Shown piece after piece: positions 1 through 8,180 of a DNA stretch of 64,000 bases. Positions within the stretch are counted from its first letter, which is position 1. Every line of letters starts with the position of its first letter. A model generated the notes under the pieces. It saw nothing but the letters and a program-made list of their open reading frames with translations, searched no databases and had not been told where the DNA came from. The DNA is from Palleronia pelagia (lineage in GTDB: Bacteria > Pseudomonadota > Alphaproteobacteria > Rhodobacterales > Rhodobacteraceae): positions 310,001 through 374,000 of the forward strand of contig NZ_FOCM01000002.1 of NCBI RefSeq assembly GCF_900110115.1. The letters run 5' to 3'. A program made the position numbers and the translations under genes.

Positions 1-337
1 TCACCGCCCAGCCGCTGGCGCCGGGATCAATGATCGGCACGATCAGTGCGGCGGCCATGCCCATACGCGCCAGGGTGACAAGGTTGCACCAGCCCAGCGC
101 GTCGTGGGGATAGGCCATTTGGATCCGGTAGCCGACGAAGGCGCAGGCGGCGAGATACACGACCGTGGCGCCCCCCGTCGCGCCCGTGTCCCCCTGCATG
201 AGCCACGTCGCCAGCAGCGCCACGCCCCAAGCGCCCAGCAGCGCGGCGGCGGCAAAGCGCCACGCCGGGGCGGTCACCGCACGGGTACGCGCAATGGCCG
301 GGGGCGGCGAGGAAAAATCCGTGTGTAACAGGCTCAT
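1..337 (-). CDS. CDP-alcohol phosphatidyltransferase family protein (N-terminal part, runs off the window)
   Basis: Read on the minus strand from an ATG at 337, the frame stays open to the window edge and gives about 112 residues. An Ala-rich hydrophobic segment comes first, then a second one, then the stretch LGWCNLVTLARMGMAA. A 'N-x-V/I-T-x-x-R' turn before a helix is how members of the CDP-alcohol phosphatidyltransferase family begin their catalytic domain. The diagnostic DG-x2-AR-x8-G-x3-D-x3-D motif would lie beyond position 1, so it cannot be checked. The family transfers a phosphatidyl group from CDP-diacylglycerol to an alcohol at the inner membrane. The family call is likely but rests on partial sequence, and the alcohol acceptor is unknown. 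Confidence 0.6.
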   Translation of the reverse strand, partial: MSLLHTDFSSPPPAIARTRAVTAPAWRFAAAALLGAWGVALLATWLMQGDTGATGGATVVYLAACAFVGYRIQMAYPHDALGWCNLVTLARMGMAAALIVPIIDPGASGWAV

Positions 338-433
338 GAATGATAGGTTAGCGCAAAGCGGGCGGGGTCAAGTGCCGCCCAACGGCACTGCCGCAAGGGC
401 CCTGCCCGTCGGCGTAGAACCGCGAGGATCGCC

Positions 434-991
434 ATGAGCCGGACGCCCCAAGGATACGCGACCACCGCACGCCTGTTTCACTGGATCATGGCCCTTCTGG
501 TCATCGCCATGATCGTCGCGGGCTGGCTCATGGTGCAGGAGGGGCTGAGCCGCACCGTGCAGAACCGGCTCTTCATCTTTCACAAGAACGTGGGTGTGCT
601 GGTGGGGCTGCTCGCCGTGCTGCGCATCGCCTACCGCCTGCTCACCCCGACGCCGCCCCTGCCCGCGCACCTGCCCGCCTGGCAGGCCCGCGCGGCGGCG
701 GCCAGCCACACCGCGCTTTATATCCTGCTGATCGTCATGCCGGTGGCGGGCTACGTGCGGGTGATCGCCGGCGGCTTCCCGATCGAGGCGCTGAACGCAG
801 TGAACGCGCCCTTCCTTGTCCCCAAGTCCGAGGCGCTGGCCGACACCGCCAAGGCGGTGCATTTCTACGGCGCATGGGCGATCAGCCTGATCCTGGGGGT
901 GCATGTGCTTGCCGCCCTCCAGCATGGCCTGCTGAAGCGCGACGGCGTGTTTTCCCGCATGTGGCCGCCGGTTGCGCCGAAATCGCGCTGA
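434..991 (+). CDS. Cytochrome b561 family protein
   Basis: A 185-residue, four-helix membrane protein of the bacterial b561 (CybB/YodB) type. These are diheme quinol-interacting electron carriers in the cytoplasmic membrane. Candidate heme ligands are the His in RLFHW near residue 16, the His in FHKNVG in helix 2, the His in VHFYGAW, and the His in GVHVLAALQH in the last helix. Length is normal for the family (about 175-190). It stands alone; its stop is only 6 bases from the stop of the convergent carboxypeptidase gene. The partner and physiological role cannot be read from the context. Confidence 0.88.
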   Translation: MSRTPQGYATTARLFHWIMALLVIAMIVAGWLMVQEGLSRTVQNRLFIFHKNVGVLVGLLAVLRIAYRLLTPTPPLPAHLPAWQARAAAASHTALYILLIVMPVAGYVRVIAGGFPIEALNAVNAPFLVPKSEALADTAKAVHFYGAWAISLILGVHVLAALQHGLLKRDGVFSRMWPPVAPKSR

Positions 992-997
992 GGCGGG

Positions 998-2485
998 TCA
1001 GCCGAACCGCGTGGACAGGTGGCGCAGATACGCATCCTCGGGCGCGCCATTGGCCCCCGCGTCGCGCATAATCTCGGCGCGGATCCTGGACCGGCCGTGC
1101 CGCCAGACATGCCGCCCCAACGCGGCGCGCAAGGGCGCGTAGTCGGCATCGGACAACCCGGCCGCCACCTCGGGATCGCGCGACAACGTCTCGAACAGGT
1201 GCGCCGCCGTCATGTTTCCGATGGTGTAGGTCGGGAACGACCCGAAATAGCCGTGTGACCAATGCACGTCCTGCAGGCAGCCCTGCCCGTCATCCGGCAC
1301 GTCGAGCCCCAGGTCGTCGCGCATGGCGGCGTTCCATGCCTCGGGCAGGTCGGCGACGGCAAGGCTGCCGTCGAGCAGCGCCATTTCCAGCCGCACGCGC
1401 AGCATGATGTGCAGGTCATAGGTCAGCTCGTCGGCCTGGATCCGGATGAACCCCGGCCGGGGCGAATTGATCGCCGCCAGCCATTCCTCGAGCGACACGT
1501 CCGACAACTGGTCGGGAAAGGCGTCGCGCAACAGGCCGAAATGGGCCTGCCAGAAGGCCGGCGCGCGGCCCACGTGGTTCTCGATCAGGCGCGACTGGCT
1601 TTCGTGCATCCCGAAGCTGGTGCCGCCCACGGCGTAGAGACCCGGCAGGTCGGTGGCCAGCGGTCCGCGCGCGAGGTCCGGGTCGATGCCTTGCTCGTAG
1701 AGCCCGTGACCGACTTCGTGCAGCGTGCCGAAGATCGCCATGGGCAGGTAGGTCTCCTCCCACCGGGCGGTGATCCGCACGTCCGCATGGGTCTGGCTGA
1801 TCTCGAACGGGTGCACCGTGGTATCGAGCCGCCCTCGTGTGAAGTCGAAGCCCACGCGCGCCGCGAGATCGCGGCAGAGTGCCTGCTGCGCGGCGGCGGG
1901 GAAGTGGCGCGACAGGAAATCGGTGCGCGGCCGGGGTCGCCCGCGCGCCGCGTCGAGGATGGGCAGGATCCCGTCGCGCAGCCGGTCGAACAGGGCCGCG
2001 ATGCTTGCCGCCGTCTCACCCGGCTCGAACAGCGCGACCCAGGGGTCATAAGGATGCGCGTCGAAGCCCAGCGCATCGGACTGCGCGCGGGCAAGCTCGA
2101 TGCTGCGGGCGAGATAGGGCTGGAACACCGTGAAATCGGCATCGCGGCGCGCGGCCACCCACGCGGCATTGGCGCTGGCCGCCTGCTCGGCCTGGGCCTG
2201 CAACAGGTCGGCGGGAATGCGGGCGTGGTGGCTGCGCGCCTCGACCATGGCGCGGGCCGCGCGGCGCTCGGTCTCGGTCGTGGCCGTGTCAACCGCTGCG
2301 TCGGTGGCGCGGGCCATCTCGGGCGACAGGATCAGCTCGCGTGCCATGCCCTTCAGGGTCGCGATCTGCTGGCCGCGGCTGGCGGCGGCGGCGGCCGGCA
2401 TCATCACCCGCGAGTCCCATTGCAGCGCGTTCACCGCGCACAGAAGGTCGTTCACCCGACCCGACAGCGTTGCGAAATCATTCAT
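998..2485 (-). CDS. M32 family zinc carboxypeptidase (carboxypeptidase Taq type)
   Basis: 495 residues, normal for M32. The zinc site HEVGH lies at residues 256-260, preceded by the family motif DVRIT at 235-239. It is followed by HESQSRLIENH, then IRIQADELTY, and GCLQDVHWS near the C terminus; all are hallmark M32 motifs. The enzyme removes C-terminal residues from peptides in the cytoplasm. Its ATG overlaps the stop of the upstream ABC ATPase gene by the four bases ATGA, so it is the translationally coupled last gene of the peptide transporter operon. Trimming imported oligopeptides is the natural inference. A frame extension upstream of this ATG runs through the ATPase gene and is not real. 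Confidence 0.95.
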   Translation of the reverse strand: MNDFATLSGRVNDLLCAVNALQWDSRVMMPAAAAASRGQQIATLKGMARELILSPEMARATDAAVDTATTETERRAARAMVEARSHHARIPADLLQAQAEQAASANAAWVAARRDADFTVFQPYLARSIELARAQSDALGFDAHPYDPWVALFEPGETAASIAALFDRLRDGILPILDAARGRPRPRTDFLSRHFPAAAQQALCRDLAARVGFDFTRGRLDTTVHPFEISQTHADVRITARWEETYLPMAIFGTLHEVGHGLYEQGIDPDLARGPLATDLPGLYAVGGTSFGMHESQSRLIENHVGRAPAFWQAHFGLLRDAFPDQLSDVSLEEWLAAINSPRPGFIRIQADELTYDLHIMLRVRLEMALLDGSLAVADLPEAWNAAMRDDLGLDVPDDGQGCLQDVHWSHGYFGSFPTYTIGNMTAAHLFETLSRDPEVAAGLSDADYAPLRAALGRHVWRHGRSRIRAEIMRDAGANGAPEDAYLRHLSTRFG

Positions 2486-3492
2486 GCCGCGGCGCGCGCC
2501 CCGGTCCCGCCGTCGTTCAGGTGGCAGGCGACCTGCCCCGTGGGCGCGTTGGTCAGCCGGGGCACCTCGGCCTTGCAGCGCGGGCCGGCGAACGGGCAAC
2601 GCGGATGGAAGGCGCAACCGTTTGGCGGGTTCAGCGGCGACGGGATCTCGCCTTTGATGGGCTGGAAGGCCGCCCGCCCGGTGCCCAGAGTGGGCACGGA
2701 CGCGAACAGCGCCTTGGTGTAGGGGTGCTGCGGCGCCTCGTACAAATCCTCGGCCTTGGCCAGTTCGACCACGCGGCCCAGATACATGATCGCCACGCGG
2801 TCGCAGACATGGCGCACGACGCTCAGGTCGTGGCTGATGAACAGCGCGGTCAGGTCCAGCTCGCGTCGCAGGTCGAGGAACAGGTTCAGCACCTGCGCCT
2901 GGATCGAAACATCGAGCGAGGCGACGGCCTCGTCCAGCACCAGCAGGTCCGGCTCCATGGCAAGCGCGCGGGCGATCGCGATGCGCTGCCGCTGCCCGCC
3001 CGAGAACTGGTGTGGCAGCCGCGTTGCATAGCCGCCATCGAGCCCCACCTGCGCCAGCAGCGCGCGCACCCGCTCGGGCGCCTCGGCCGCGGTCCACAGC
3101 CCGTGGAGGCGCGGCCCCTCGGAAATGGTCTCGCCCACTTTCATGCGGGGATCGAGGCTGGCGAAGGGATCCTGGTGGATCATCTGCACCGCCGTTGTCA
3201 GCTTGCGTGCATCGCCGCCGACATCGCGCGCGACGGGCTTGCCGGCAAGGGTCACGGCGCCGTCGCTGGGGGAATAGATCCCCGACACGATCCGCCCGAG
3301 CGTGGACTTGCCGCACCCGCTTTCGCCCACGAGCCCCAGCACTTCTCCCCGTTCCACACGCAAATCGATCCCGGTCAGCGCATGCACCACCTCGGCCGAG
3401 TTGCGCCCGGTCAGGCGGTCGGCGGCGCGGCCCAGCAGGCCGGGCGTGCGGCTGAACCGTTTCGACACGGCATCGACGCGCAGAAGGCTCAT
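2482..3492 (-). CDS. Dipeptide/oligopeptide ABC transporter ATP-binding protein (DppF/OppF type)
   Basis: 336 residues. Walker A is GESGCGKST, the ABC signature is SGGQRQR, and Walker B is LLVLDEA followed by the SLD D-loop. The C-terminal Cys-rich segment (GCAFHPRCPFAGPRC) is typical of the peptide/nickel-type ATPases. The start chosen is MSLLRVDAV, which overlaps the stop of the preceding ATPase gene by four bases; a longer reading would run into that gene. It energises import together with the other ATPase, two permeases and the binding protein of this operon. The substrate class (peptide-like) comes from the family; the exact ligand is unknown. Confidence 0.93.
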   Translation of the reverse strand: MSLLRVDAVSKRFSRTPGLLGRAADRLTGRNSAEVVHALTGIDLRVERGEVLGLVGESGCGKSTLGRIVSGIYSPSDGAVTLAGKPVARDVGGDARKLTTAVQMIHQDPFASLDPRMKVGETISEGPRLHGLWTAAEAPERVRALLAQVGLDGGYATRLPHQFSGGQRQRIAIARALAMEPDLLVLDEAVASLDVSIQAQVLNLFLDLRRELDLTALFISHDLSVVRHVCDRVAIMYLGRVVELAKAEDLYEAPQHPYTKALFASVPTLGTGRAAFQPIKGEIPSPLNPPNGCAFHPRCPFAGPRCKAEVPRLTNAPTGQVACHLNDGGTGARAAA

Positions 3493-4457
3493 GGCGCGGG
3501 CTCCTCGATCGGGTGATGGCAGAGCGCGGTGTGGTCCTTGCCGATCAATGGCGGGTCGGTCCGGCACAGCTCCGACGCGCGGGAACAGCGGGGCCGGAAG
3601 GCGCAGCCCGTGGGCAGGTCGGCCAGCTGCGGTGTCGAGCCGGGGATCTGCGGCAGCGCCTCGCCCGGTTGGCCGCGCGACGGCACGCTGTCGATCAGGC
3701 CCCTGGTGTAGGGGTGGCGCGGATGGCCGATCACCTGCTCGGCCGTGCCGCTTTCCACGATGCGGCCCGCGTACATGACGCAGATATCGTCGGCCAGCGA
3801 CGACACCACCGCCAGGTCGTGGGTGATCCAGACGATGGCGGTGCCGGTCTCGTCGGCCAGCCGCCGGACCTCGGCCAGGATCTGACCCTGGATCGACACG
3901 TCAAGCGCGGTGGTCGGCTCGTCCGCGATGATGACCGAGGGGCGGTGCAGCAGCGCCGTGGCGATGGCGACCCGCTGGCGCATCCCGCCCGAAAGCTGGT
4001 GGGGATAGGCGCGCAGCCGTTCGGCGGGCGCCGGGATGCCCACGGTCTCGAGCGCCACGCGCGCGCGGTCCCACGCGGCCCGTTTCGACACGCGGTCGTG
4101 CACGCGCACGGCCATGGCCATCTGGTCGCCCACCCGCAGAACCGGGTTCAGAGTCATCATCGGGTCCTGGAACACCATCGAGACCTTGCGCCCGCGCATG
4201 CGGCGCAGCTGGTCGGGCGACATGGCGCGCAGGTCGTCGCCGTCGATCCGGACCTCGCCCGCCGCGATCTCGCCCGGGCTGTCGATGAGCCCGAGGATCG
4301 AGAAGCCGGTCACGCTCTTGCCCGAGCCGCTTTCGCCGACAAGGCCCAGGATGCGCCCCGGCTCGACCGCGAAGCTCACGTCGTTGACGGCCGTCACGGT
4401 GGCGCCCCGGGTTTCGAACCGGGTGGTCAGGCCCCGGACGTCCAGTGCGGCGGTCAT
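3489..4457 (-). CDS. Dipeptide/oligopeptide ABC transporter ATP-binding protein (DppD/OppD type)
   Basis: 322 residues with Walker A GESGSGKS, signature LSGGMRQR, Walker B IIADEPTTALD and the C-terminal Cys motif GCAFRPRCSRASELC. The start MTAALDVRG is at 4457, overlapping the upstream permease stop by four bases (ATGA). This is the second ATPase of the heterodimeric motor. Gene order binding protein, permease, permease, DppD, DppF matches the canonical dpp/opp layout. Confidence 0.93.
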   Translation of the reverse strand: MTAALDVRGLTTRFETRGATVTAVNDVSFAVEPGRILGLVGESGSGKSVTGFSILGLIDSPGEIAAGEVRIDGDDLRAMSPDQLRRMRGRKVSMVFQDPMMTLNPVLRVGDQMAMAVRVHDRVSKRAAWDRARVALETVGIPAPAERLRAYPHQLSGGMRQRVAIATALLHRPSVIIADEPTTALDVSIQGQILAEVRRLADETGTAIVWITHDLAVVSSLADDICVMYAGRIVESGTAEQVIGHPRHPYTRGLIDSVPSRGQPGEALPQIPGSTPQLADLPTGCAFRPRCSRASELCRTDPPLIGKDHTALCHHPIEEPAP

Positions 4458-5392
4458 CGCTGGTTCTTCGGGTCCAGGACGTGACGCACCTGATCGCCCA
4501 CCAGGTTGATGGCGACCACGGTGATCATCAGGAAGATGCCGGGATAGATCGAAAGCCATGTGCGGTCCGTGTGGATGTATTTGAAACCGTTGGAGATGAG
4601 CGAGCCCAGCGACGGCTCGGTCAGGGGAAGGCCCACGCCGAGAAAGCTGAGCGTCGCTTCGAGCGCGATGGCGCTGGCGACCTGGACCGTCGCCACCACG
4701 ATCAGCGGCGGCAGCACGTTCGGAAGCAGGTGGCGGAACAGCACCCGGCGGGTCGGCAACGGGGTCGAGCGGGCGGCCTCGATATAATCCTTGCCGCGCT
4801 CGACCGTGGCCGCGCCATGGGTGGTGCGGGCGAAATAGGCGTATTGCGCCACCACCAGCGCCAGGATGATCTGCCCGACCCCCTGCCCCAGCATGGCGAC
4901 CAGCACCAGCGCCAGCAGGATCGCGGGCATCGACAGCTGCAGGTCCACGATCCGCATCAGCAGGCTTTCCAGCCGCCCACCGAAATAGGCCGCGCTGAGC
5001 CCCACGCAGATCCCCGCCATCAGCGCCAGCGCCCCGGCGCTGAGCCCGATCACGAAAGACGTGCGCAGGCCGTATAGGATGGCCGACAGCATGTCGCGCC
5101 CGGCATTGTCAGTGCCCAGCAGGTGGGTGTAGCCGCCCGAGCCCTCGGTGCCCGGCGGCAGGAACGCGTCGAGCCAGTCGAGCGCGGCCATGTCGTAGGG
5201 GTCCTGCGGCGCGACCAGCGGCGCGCCGAAGCTGAGCGCGGCCAGCAGCACCACGACGGCCAGCGACAGCAAGGCGATGGGCGAGCGGCGGTAGTCGGAC
5301 CAGAAGTCGCGCAACCGGCTGGCCCGCGTCTCGGCCGGCGCGGCCGAGGCCGTGGCCGTGACGTTGCCTTCGGGCGTCAGGGTATCGGACAT
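4454..5392 (-). CDS. Peptide-type ABC transporter permease (DppC family)
   Basis: 312 residues. A polar N-terminal tail of about 35 residues precedes the first membrane helix (SPIALLSLAVVVLLAALSF). The DppC-type N-terminal motif 'DPYDM...LGTDNAGRDMLS' lies around residues 75-105. The cytoplasmic loop of the binding-protein-dependent permease family (EAARSTPLPTRRVLFRHLLP) sits near residue 215. The start overlaps the upstream permease stop by one base (TGATG). It forms the translocation pore together with the DppB-type partner. Confidence 0.93.
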   Translation of the reverse strand: MSDTLTPEGNVTATASAAPAETRASRLRDFWSDYRRSPIALLSLAVVVLLAALSFGAPLVAPQDPYDMAALDWLDAFLPPGTEGSGGYTHLLGTDNAGRDMLSAILYGLRTSFVIGLSAGALALMAGICVGLSAAYFGGRLESLLMRIVDLQLSMPAILLALVLVAMLGQGVGQIILALVVAQYAYFARTTHGAATVERGKDYIEAARSTPLPTRRVLFRHLLPNVLPPLIVVATVQVASAIALEATLSFLGVGLPLTEPSLGSLISNGFKYIHTDRTWLSIYPGIFLMITVVAINLVGDQVRHVLDPKNQR

Positions 5393-6366
5393 CAGCTGCC
5401 CCCTTTCAGACGCACCCGCGGGTCAAGCCGGGCATAGACCAGGTCCACGGTCAGGTTGATCAGGACGAACAGGATCACCACCAGCACGAGATACGTCACC
5501 ATGACCGGCCGGTCGAGTTGCAGGATCGAGTCGATGATGAGCTTGCCGACGCCGGGCCAGGTGAACACGCTTTCGGTCACCACGGCGAAGGCCAGCGTCG
5601 ATCCGAGCTCAAGCCCGAACACCGTGACGATGGGGATCGAGATGTTGCGCAGGACGTGGCTGAAGATGATCTCGCGATCCGTCAGCCCCTGTGCGCGGGC
5701 GAATTTCACGTAGTCGGTGCGCATCGCCTCGACCATGCCGGCGCGGGTCAGGCGGATCATCAGGCCCATCTTGAACAGCGACAGGTTCAGCGCGGGCATG
5801 ATCACGTGGCTCCACCCGTCGAGCGTGGCGAGCGAGGTGGGGATGCCCAGCAATGATCCCACGTCTCCGCGCCCGCCCGATGGCAGCACGCCCAGGTTCA
5901 CCGCGAAGGTCATGATCAGCAGCATGCCGATCCAGAAGGTCGGCACCGAAAAGCCCAGCACCGACAGCGCCATGATCAGCTTGGCCGCCACGCTGTCGGG
6001 GCGATAGCCGGCGTAAAGCCCGGCGGGGATGCCGATGAAGGTCGCGATGCAGACCGACACGAACACCAGCTCCAGCGTCGCGGGCAGGCGCGAGAACACC
6101 AGGTCCACCACGGGAATGTTGTAGACCATCGAGGTGCCCATATCGCCCTGGGCCACGTTGGCGAGGAAGGTGAAATATTGCCGCCACAGCGGCTGGTCGA
6201 GCCCGTATTGCGCGATCAGCTTCTCGCGGATCTCGGCGGTCGCGCCGGGATCGATCATCACGTCGATCGGGTTGCCGATGGCATAGACGCCGGTGAAGAC
6301 GATGATCGACATGGCGAAGACCACGACGACAGCCTGGGCGAGCCTGCGGATGAGATAGCCGAGCAT
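5392..6366 (-). CDS. Peptide-type ABC transporter permease (DppB family)
   Basis: 324 residues, six predicted membrane helices. It begins with the signature MLGYLIRRLAQAVVVVFAMS of the DppB/OppB family and has 'QYGLDQPLWRQY' about residue 50. The EAA-type loop is DYVKFARAQGLTDREIIFSH, around residue 230. It is separated from the binding-protein gene by 90 bases that carry a strong hairpin (6407-6434), so its expression is probably lower than that of the binding protein. Confidence 0.93.
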   Translation of the reverse strand: MLGYLIRRLAQAVVVVFAMSIIVFTGVYAIGNPIDVMIDPGATAEIREKLIAQYGLDQPLWRQYFTFLANVAQGDMGTSMVYNIPVVDLVFSRLPATLELVFVSVCIATFIGIPAGLYAGYRPDSVAAKLIMALSVLGFSVPTFWIGMLLIMTFAVNLGVLPSGGRGDVGSLLGIPTSLATLDGWSHVIMPALNLSLFKMGLMIRLTRAGMVEAMRTDYVKFARAQGLTDREIIFSHVLRNISIPIVTVFGLELGSTLAFAVVTESVFTWPGVGKLIIDSILQLDRPVMVTYLVLVVILFVLINLTVDLVYARLDPRVRLKGGS

Positions 6367-6406
6367 GCGGGGGGTCCCTGTCGCGTGGGGCGGTCTTCGG
6401 GGGAAT

Positions 6407-6434
6407 GGCCGGGGCGGCAGGAGCCGCCCCGGCC
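6407..6434 (-). promoter_or_regulatory. Intercistronic GC hairpin between binding protein and permease genes
   Basis: A perfect 12-bp inverted repeat (arm GGCCGGGGCGGC) with a 4-base loop AGGA lies 22 bases past the stop of the binding-protein gene and about 40 bases before the DppB-type start. No T-run follows on the minus strand. It is more likely a partial terminator or 3'-end-protecting stem than a full stop, letting the cell make more binding protein than permease. Confidence 0.75.
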
Positions 6435-6456
6435 CGTCAGGTCGGGAACGCGGGCC

Positions 6457-8025
6457 TTACTCGGCCGGCGTGATCTCGTAGGCGCGGGTTTCCTGATCGA
6501 CGCGCGGGGCGAAGTCCAGCGTGTCGGCATCCGCCGCCCAGACCGTCTGAAGGATCACGGTCGGGATGAGCGCGCGGTCCTCCATGGCGATCTCCGACGC
6601 CTGCTCATAAAGCGCCCGGCGCTCTTCGGCTTCGAGGGTCTGGGTGCCCTGCTGGAAGACCTCGTCGAACTCGGGGTTCGAATAGCCGGTCCGGTTGAAG
6701 TTGCCGAAGCCCAGCTCGTCGTCCTTCGAGTGGATCATCGCGCCATAGGTATAGGCAGCCTCGCCCGTCAGGGTGCCCCAGGCCGACATCGCCATGGTGT
6801 ATTCCTCGCGCGCGGCGGCGGGGAAGAACACGGTGCCGTTCAGCGCCTGCGCATTGACCGTCAGGCCCAGCCGCGACCACATCTGCGCCAGCGCCTCGCA
6901 GACCACGGCGTCACCCGGCACGCGGTTGTTGGTGCAGGTGAAATCCACCTCGAACCCGTCCGGGTAGCCCGCCTCGGCCAGAAGGGCCTTGGCCTGCTCG
7001 ATGTCGTAGGGGCGCGCACCGATGTCGTCGGAATAGCCGAAGAAGCCCTCGGGCATCAGCTGCGTGGCGGGGGTGCCCAGACCTTCGAGCACCACGTCGA
7101 CCAGCACGTCGCGGTTGATGGCCAGGTCCAGAGCCTGGCGCACGCGCTTGTCCTGCAGCGGGTTGCCGTCGACCTCTTCGCCGTTGACGGTGATCGGCTG
7201 CGGCTCCTCGTCCTTCACGTTGGGCTGGACGTTCAGGATGTAGACCGAGTCCGACACGAAGGTCTCGATGTCGCCGTCGTTCTGCATGGCCAGGTAGTCG
7301 CTGGCCGGGACGTAGTTGATCAGGTCGACCTCGCCCGAGCGCAGCGCGGCCACGCGGGCGGCGTCGTCCGGGATTTCCTTGCGCACCACACGCTCCCACG
7401 CAGGCGTCTCGCCCCAGTAGTCGTCGTAGCGCTCGAGCACGAGGTCGCCCTTGGGCTCCCAGCTGACGAAGGTGAAGGGCCCAGTGCCGATGGCAGCCTC
7501 GCCCGAGTTGAACTCCTCGTTGCCCTGCTCCATGCCCGTCTCGGACGGCACGACGAAAAGGCGCGTGAAGTCGTTGGGCAGCGCGGGGGCGATGCCCTTG
7601 GTGTTCACGCGAAGCGTCAGGTCGTCGACCACTTCGACGGTGTCCACGTACTTGGTGTAAAGGGTCATCGACATCGGGCCGGTGACCTCGGGGATCCGCT
7701 CGATCGAGAATTTCACGTCCTCGGCGGTGAAGGGCGAGCCGTCGTGGAAGGTGACGCCCTCGCGCAGCTTGAATTCCCAGGTGGTGTCGTCGATCGGCTC
7801 CCAACTGACCGCAAGGCCCGGCTTCAGCTGAAGGGTGTCGTCCACGTCCACCAGCGTATCGAACACGTGGCGCAGGGCCTCGGCCTGGCTGCCCAGGGTC
7901 GACCAGTGCGGGTCGATGGAGTCCGGACCGGCGCGCAGACCGATGGTCAGCTCCTGCGCGGCCAGGGGCGCGGCGGCCAGCAAGGCCGCGGCGGCGACAG
8001 CGGATTTGAGAAGGTGTTTGGTCAT
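6457..8025 (-). CDS. ABC transporter substrate-binding protein, family 5 (peptide/nickel type)
   Basis: 522 residues with a clear Sec signal peptide (MTKHLLKSAVAAAALLAAAP, cleavage probably after PLAAQ). Family-5 landmarks include LRAGPDSIDPHWS near the mature N terminus, REGVTFHDGSPFTAEDV, and DLAINRDVLVDVVLEG in the middle. The start at 8025 is preceded by a GGGAG ribosome site; the longer reading starting nine codons earlier has no better site and would spoil the signal peptide. It is the first gene of the leftward transport operon, divergent from a GntR regulator. It is the periplasmic receptor whose ligand decides what the locus takes up; family 5 also binds opines, glutathione and other amides, so a peptide is not guaranteed. 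Confidence 0.93.
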   Translation of the reverse strand: MTKHLLKSAVAAAALLAAAPLAAQELTIGLRAGPDSIDPHWSTLGSQAEALRHVFDTLVDVDDTLQLKPGLAVSWEPIDDTTWEFKLREGVTFHDGSPFTAEDVKFSIERIPEVTGPMSMTLYTKYVDTVEVVDDLTLRVNTKGIAPALPNDFTRLFVVPSETGMEQGNEEFNSGEAAIGTGPFTFVSWEPKGDLVLERYDDYWGETPAWERVVRKEIPDDAARVAALRSGEVDLINYVPASDYLAMQNDGDIETFVSDSVYILNVQPNVKDEEPQPITVNGEEVDGNPLQDKRVRQALDLAINRDVLVDVVLEGLGTPATQLMPEGFFGYSDDIGARPYDIEQAKALLAEAGYPDGFEVDFTCTNNRVPGDAVVCEALAQMWSRLGLTVNAQALNGTVFFPAAAREEYTMAMSAWGTLTGEAAYTYGAMIHSKDDELGFGNFNRTGYSNPEFDEVFQQGTQTLEAEERRALYEQASEIAMEDRALIPTVILQTVWAADADTLDFAPRVDQETRAYEITPAE

Positions 8026-8180
8026 GGCGACTCCCGGTCGGACTGTTATCATTGTCTGTCACGTTAAGGAGCGATTTTGCGAACGGTCAAGAGAATTTTG
8101 TAACAGTGAAAACGGTGGACGGATGCATTCCGTCTCGATATAGGATAAATGACCGGTATCGTTTCACTTGGGTATAACGG
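8026..8180. promoter_or_regulatory. Divergent promoter region between ABC operon and GntR operon
   Basis: The 155-base spacer is the most AT-rich stretch in this part of the window. On the minus strand a TTGACC -35-like box (plus-strand complement at 8085-8090) lies about 60 bases upstream of the binding-protein start, but no good -10 is visible at 17-18 bases. AGTGAAAACG at 8105-8114 and CGTTTCACT at 8160-8168 form widely spaced inverted half-sites with one bulge. They could be contacted by the GntR protein encoded next door. This is weak evidence from sequence alone. Confidence 0.4.

Noticed and set aside
1262-2722. Long plus-strand frame opposite the carboxypeptidase gene
   Set aside because: It is antisense to a gene with all M32 motifs; its protein is Arg/Gly/His-rich with no recognisable domain, as expected from high-GC shadow frames. 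The same applies to other long antisense frames, e.g. 6178-8067 and 13569-14972.
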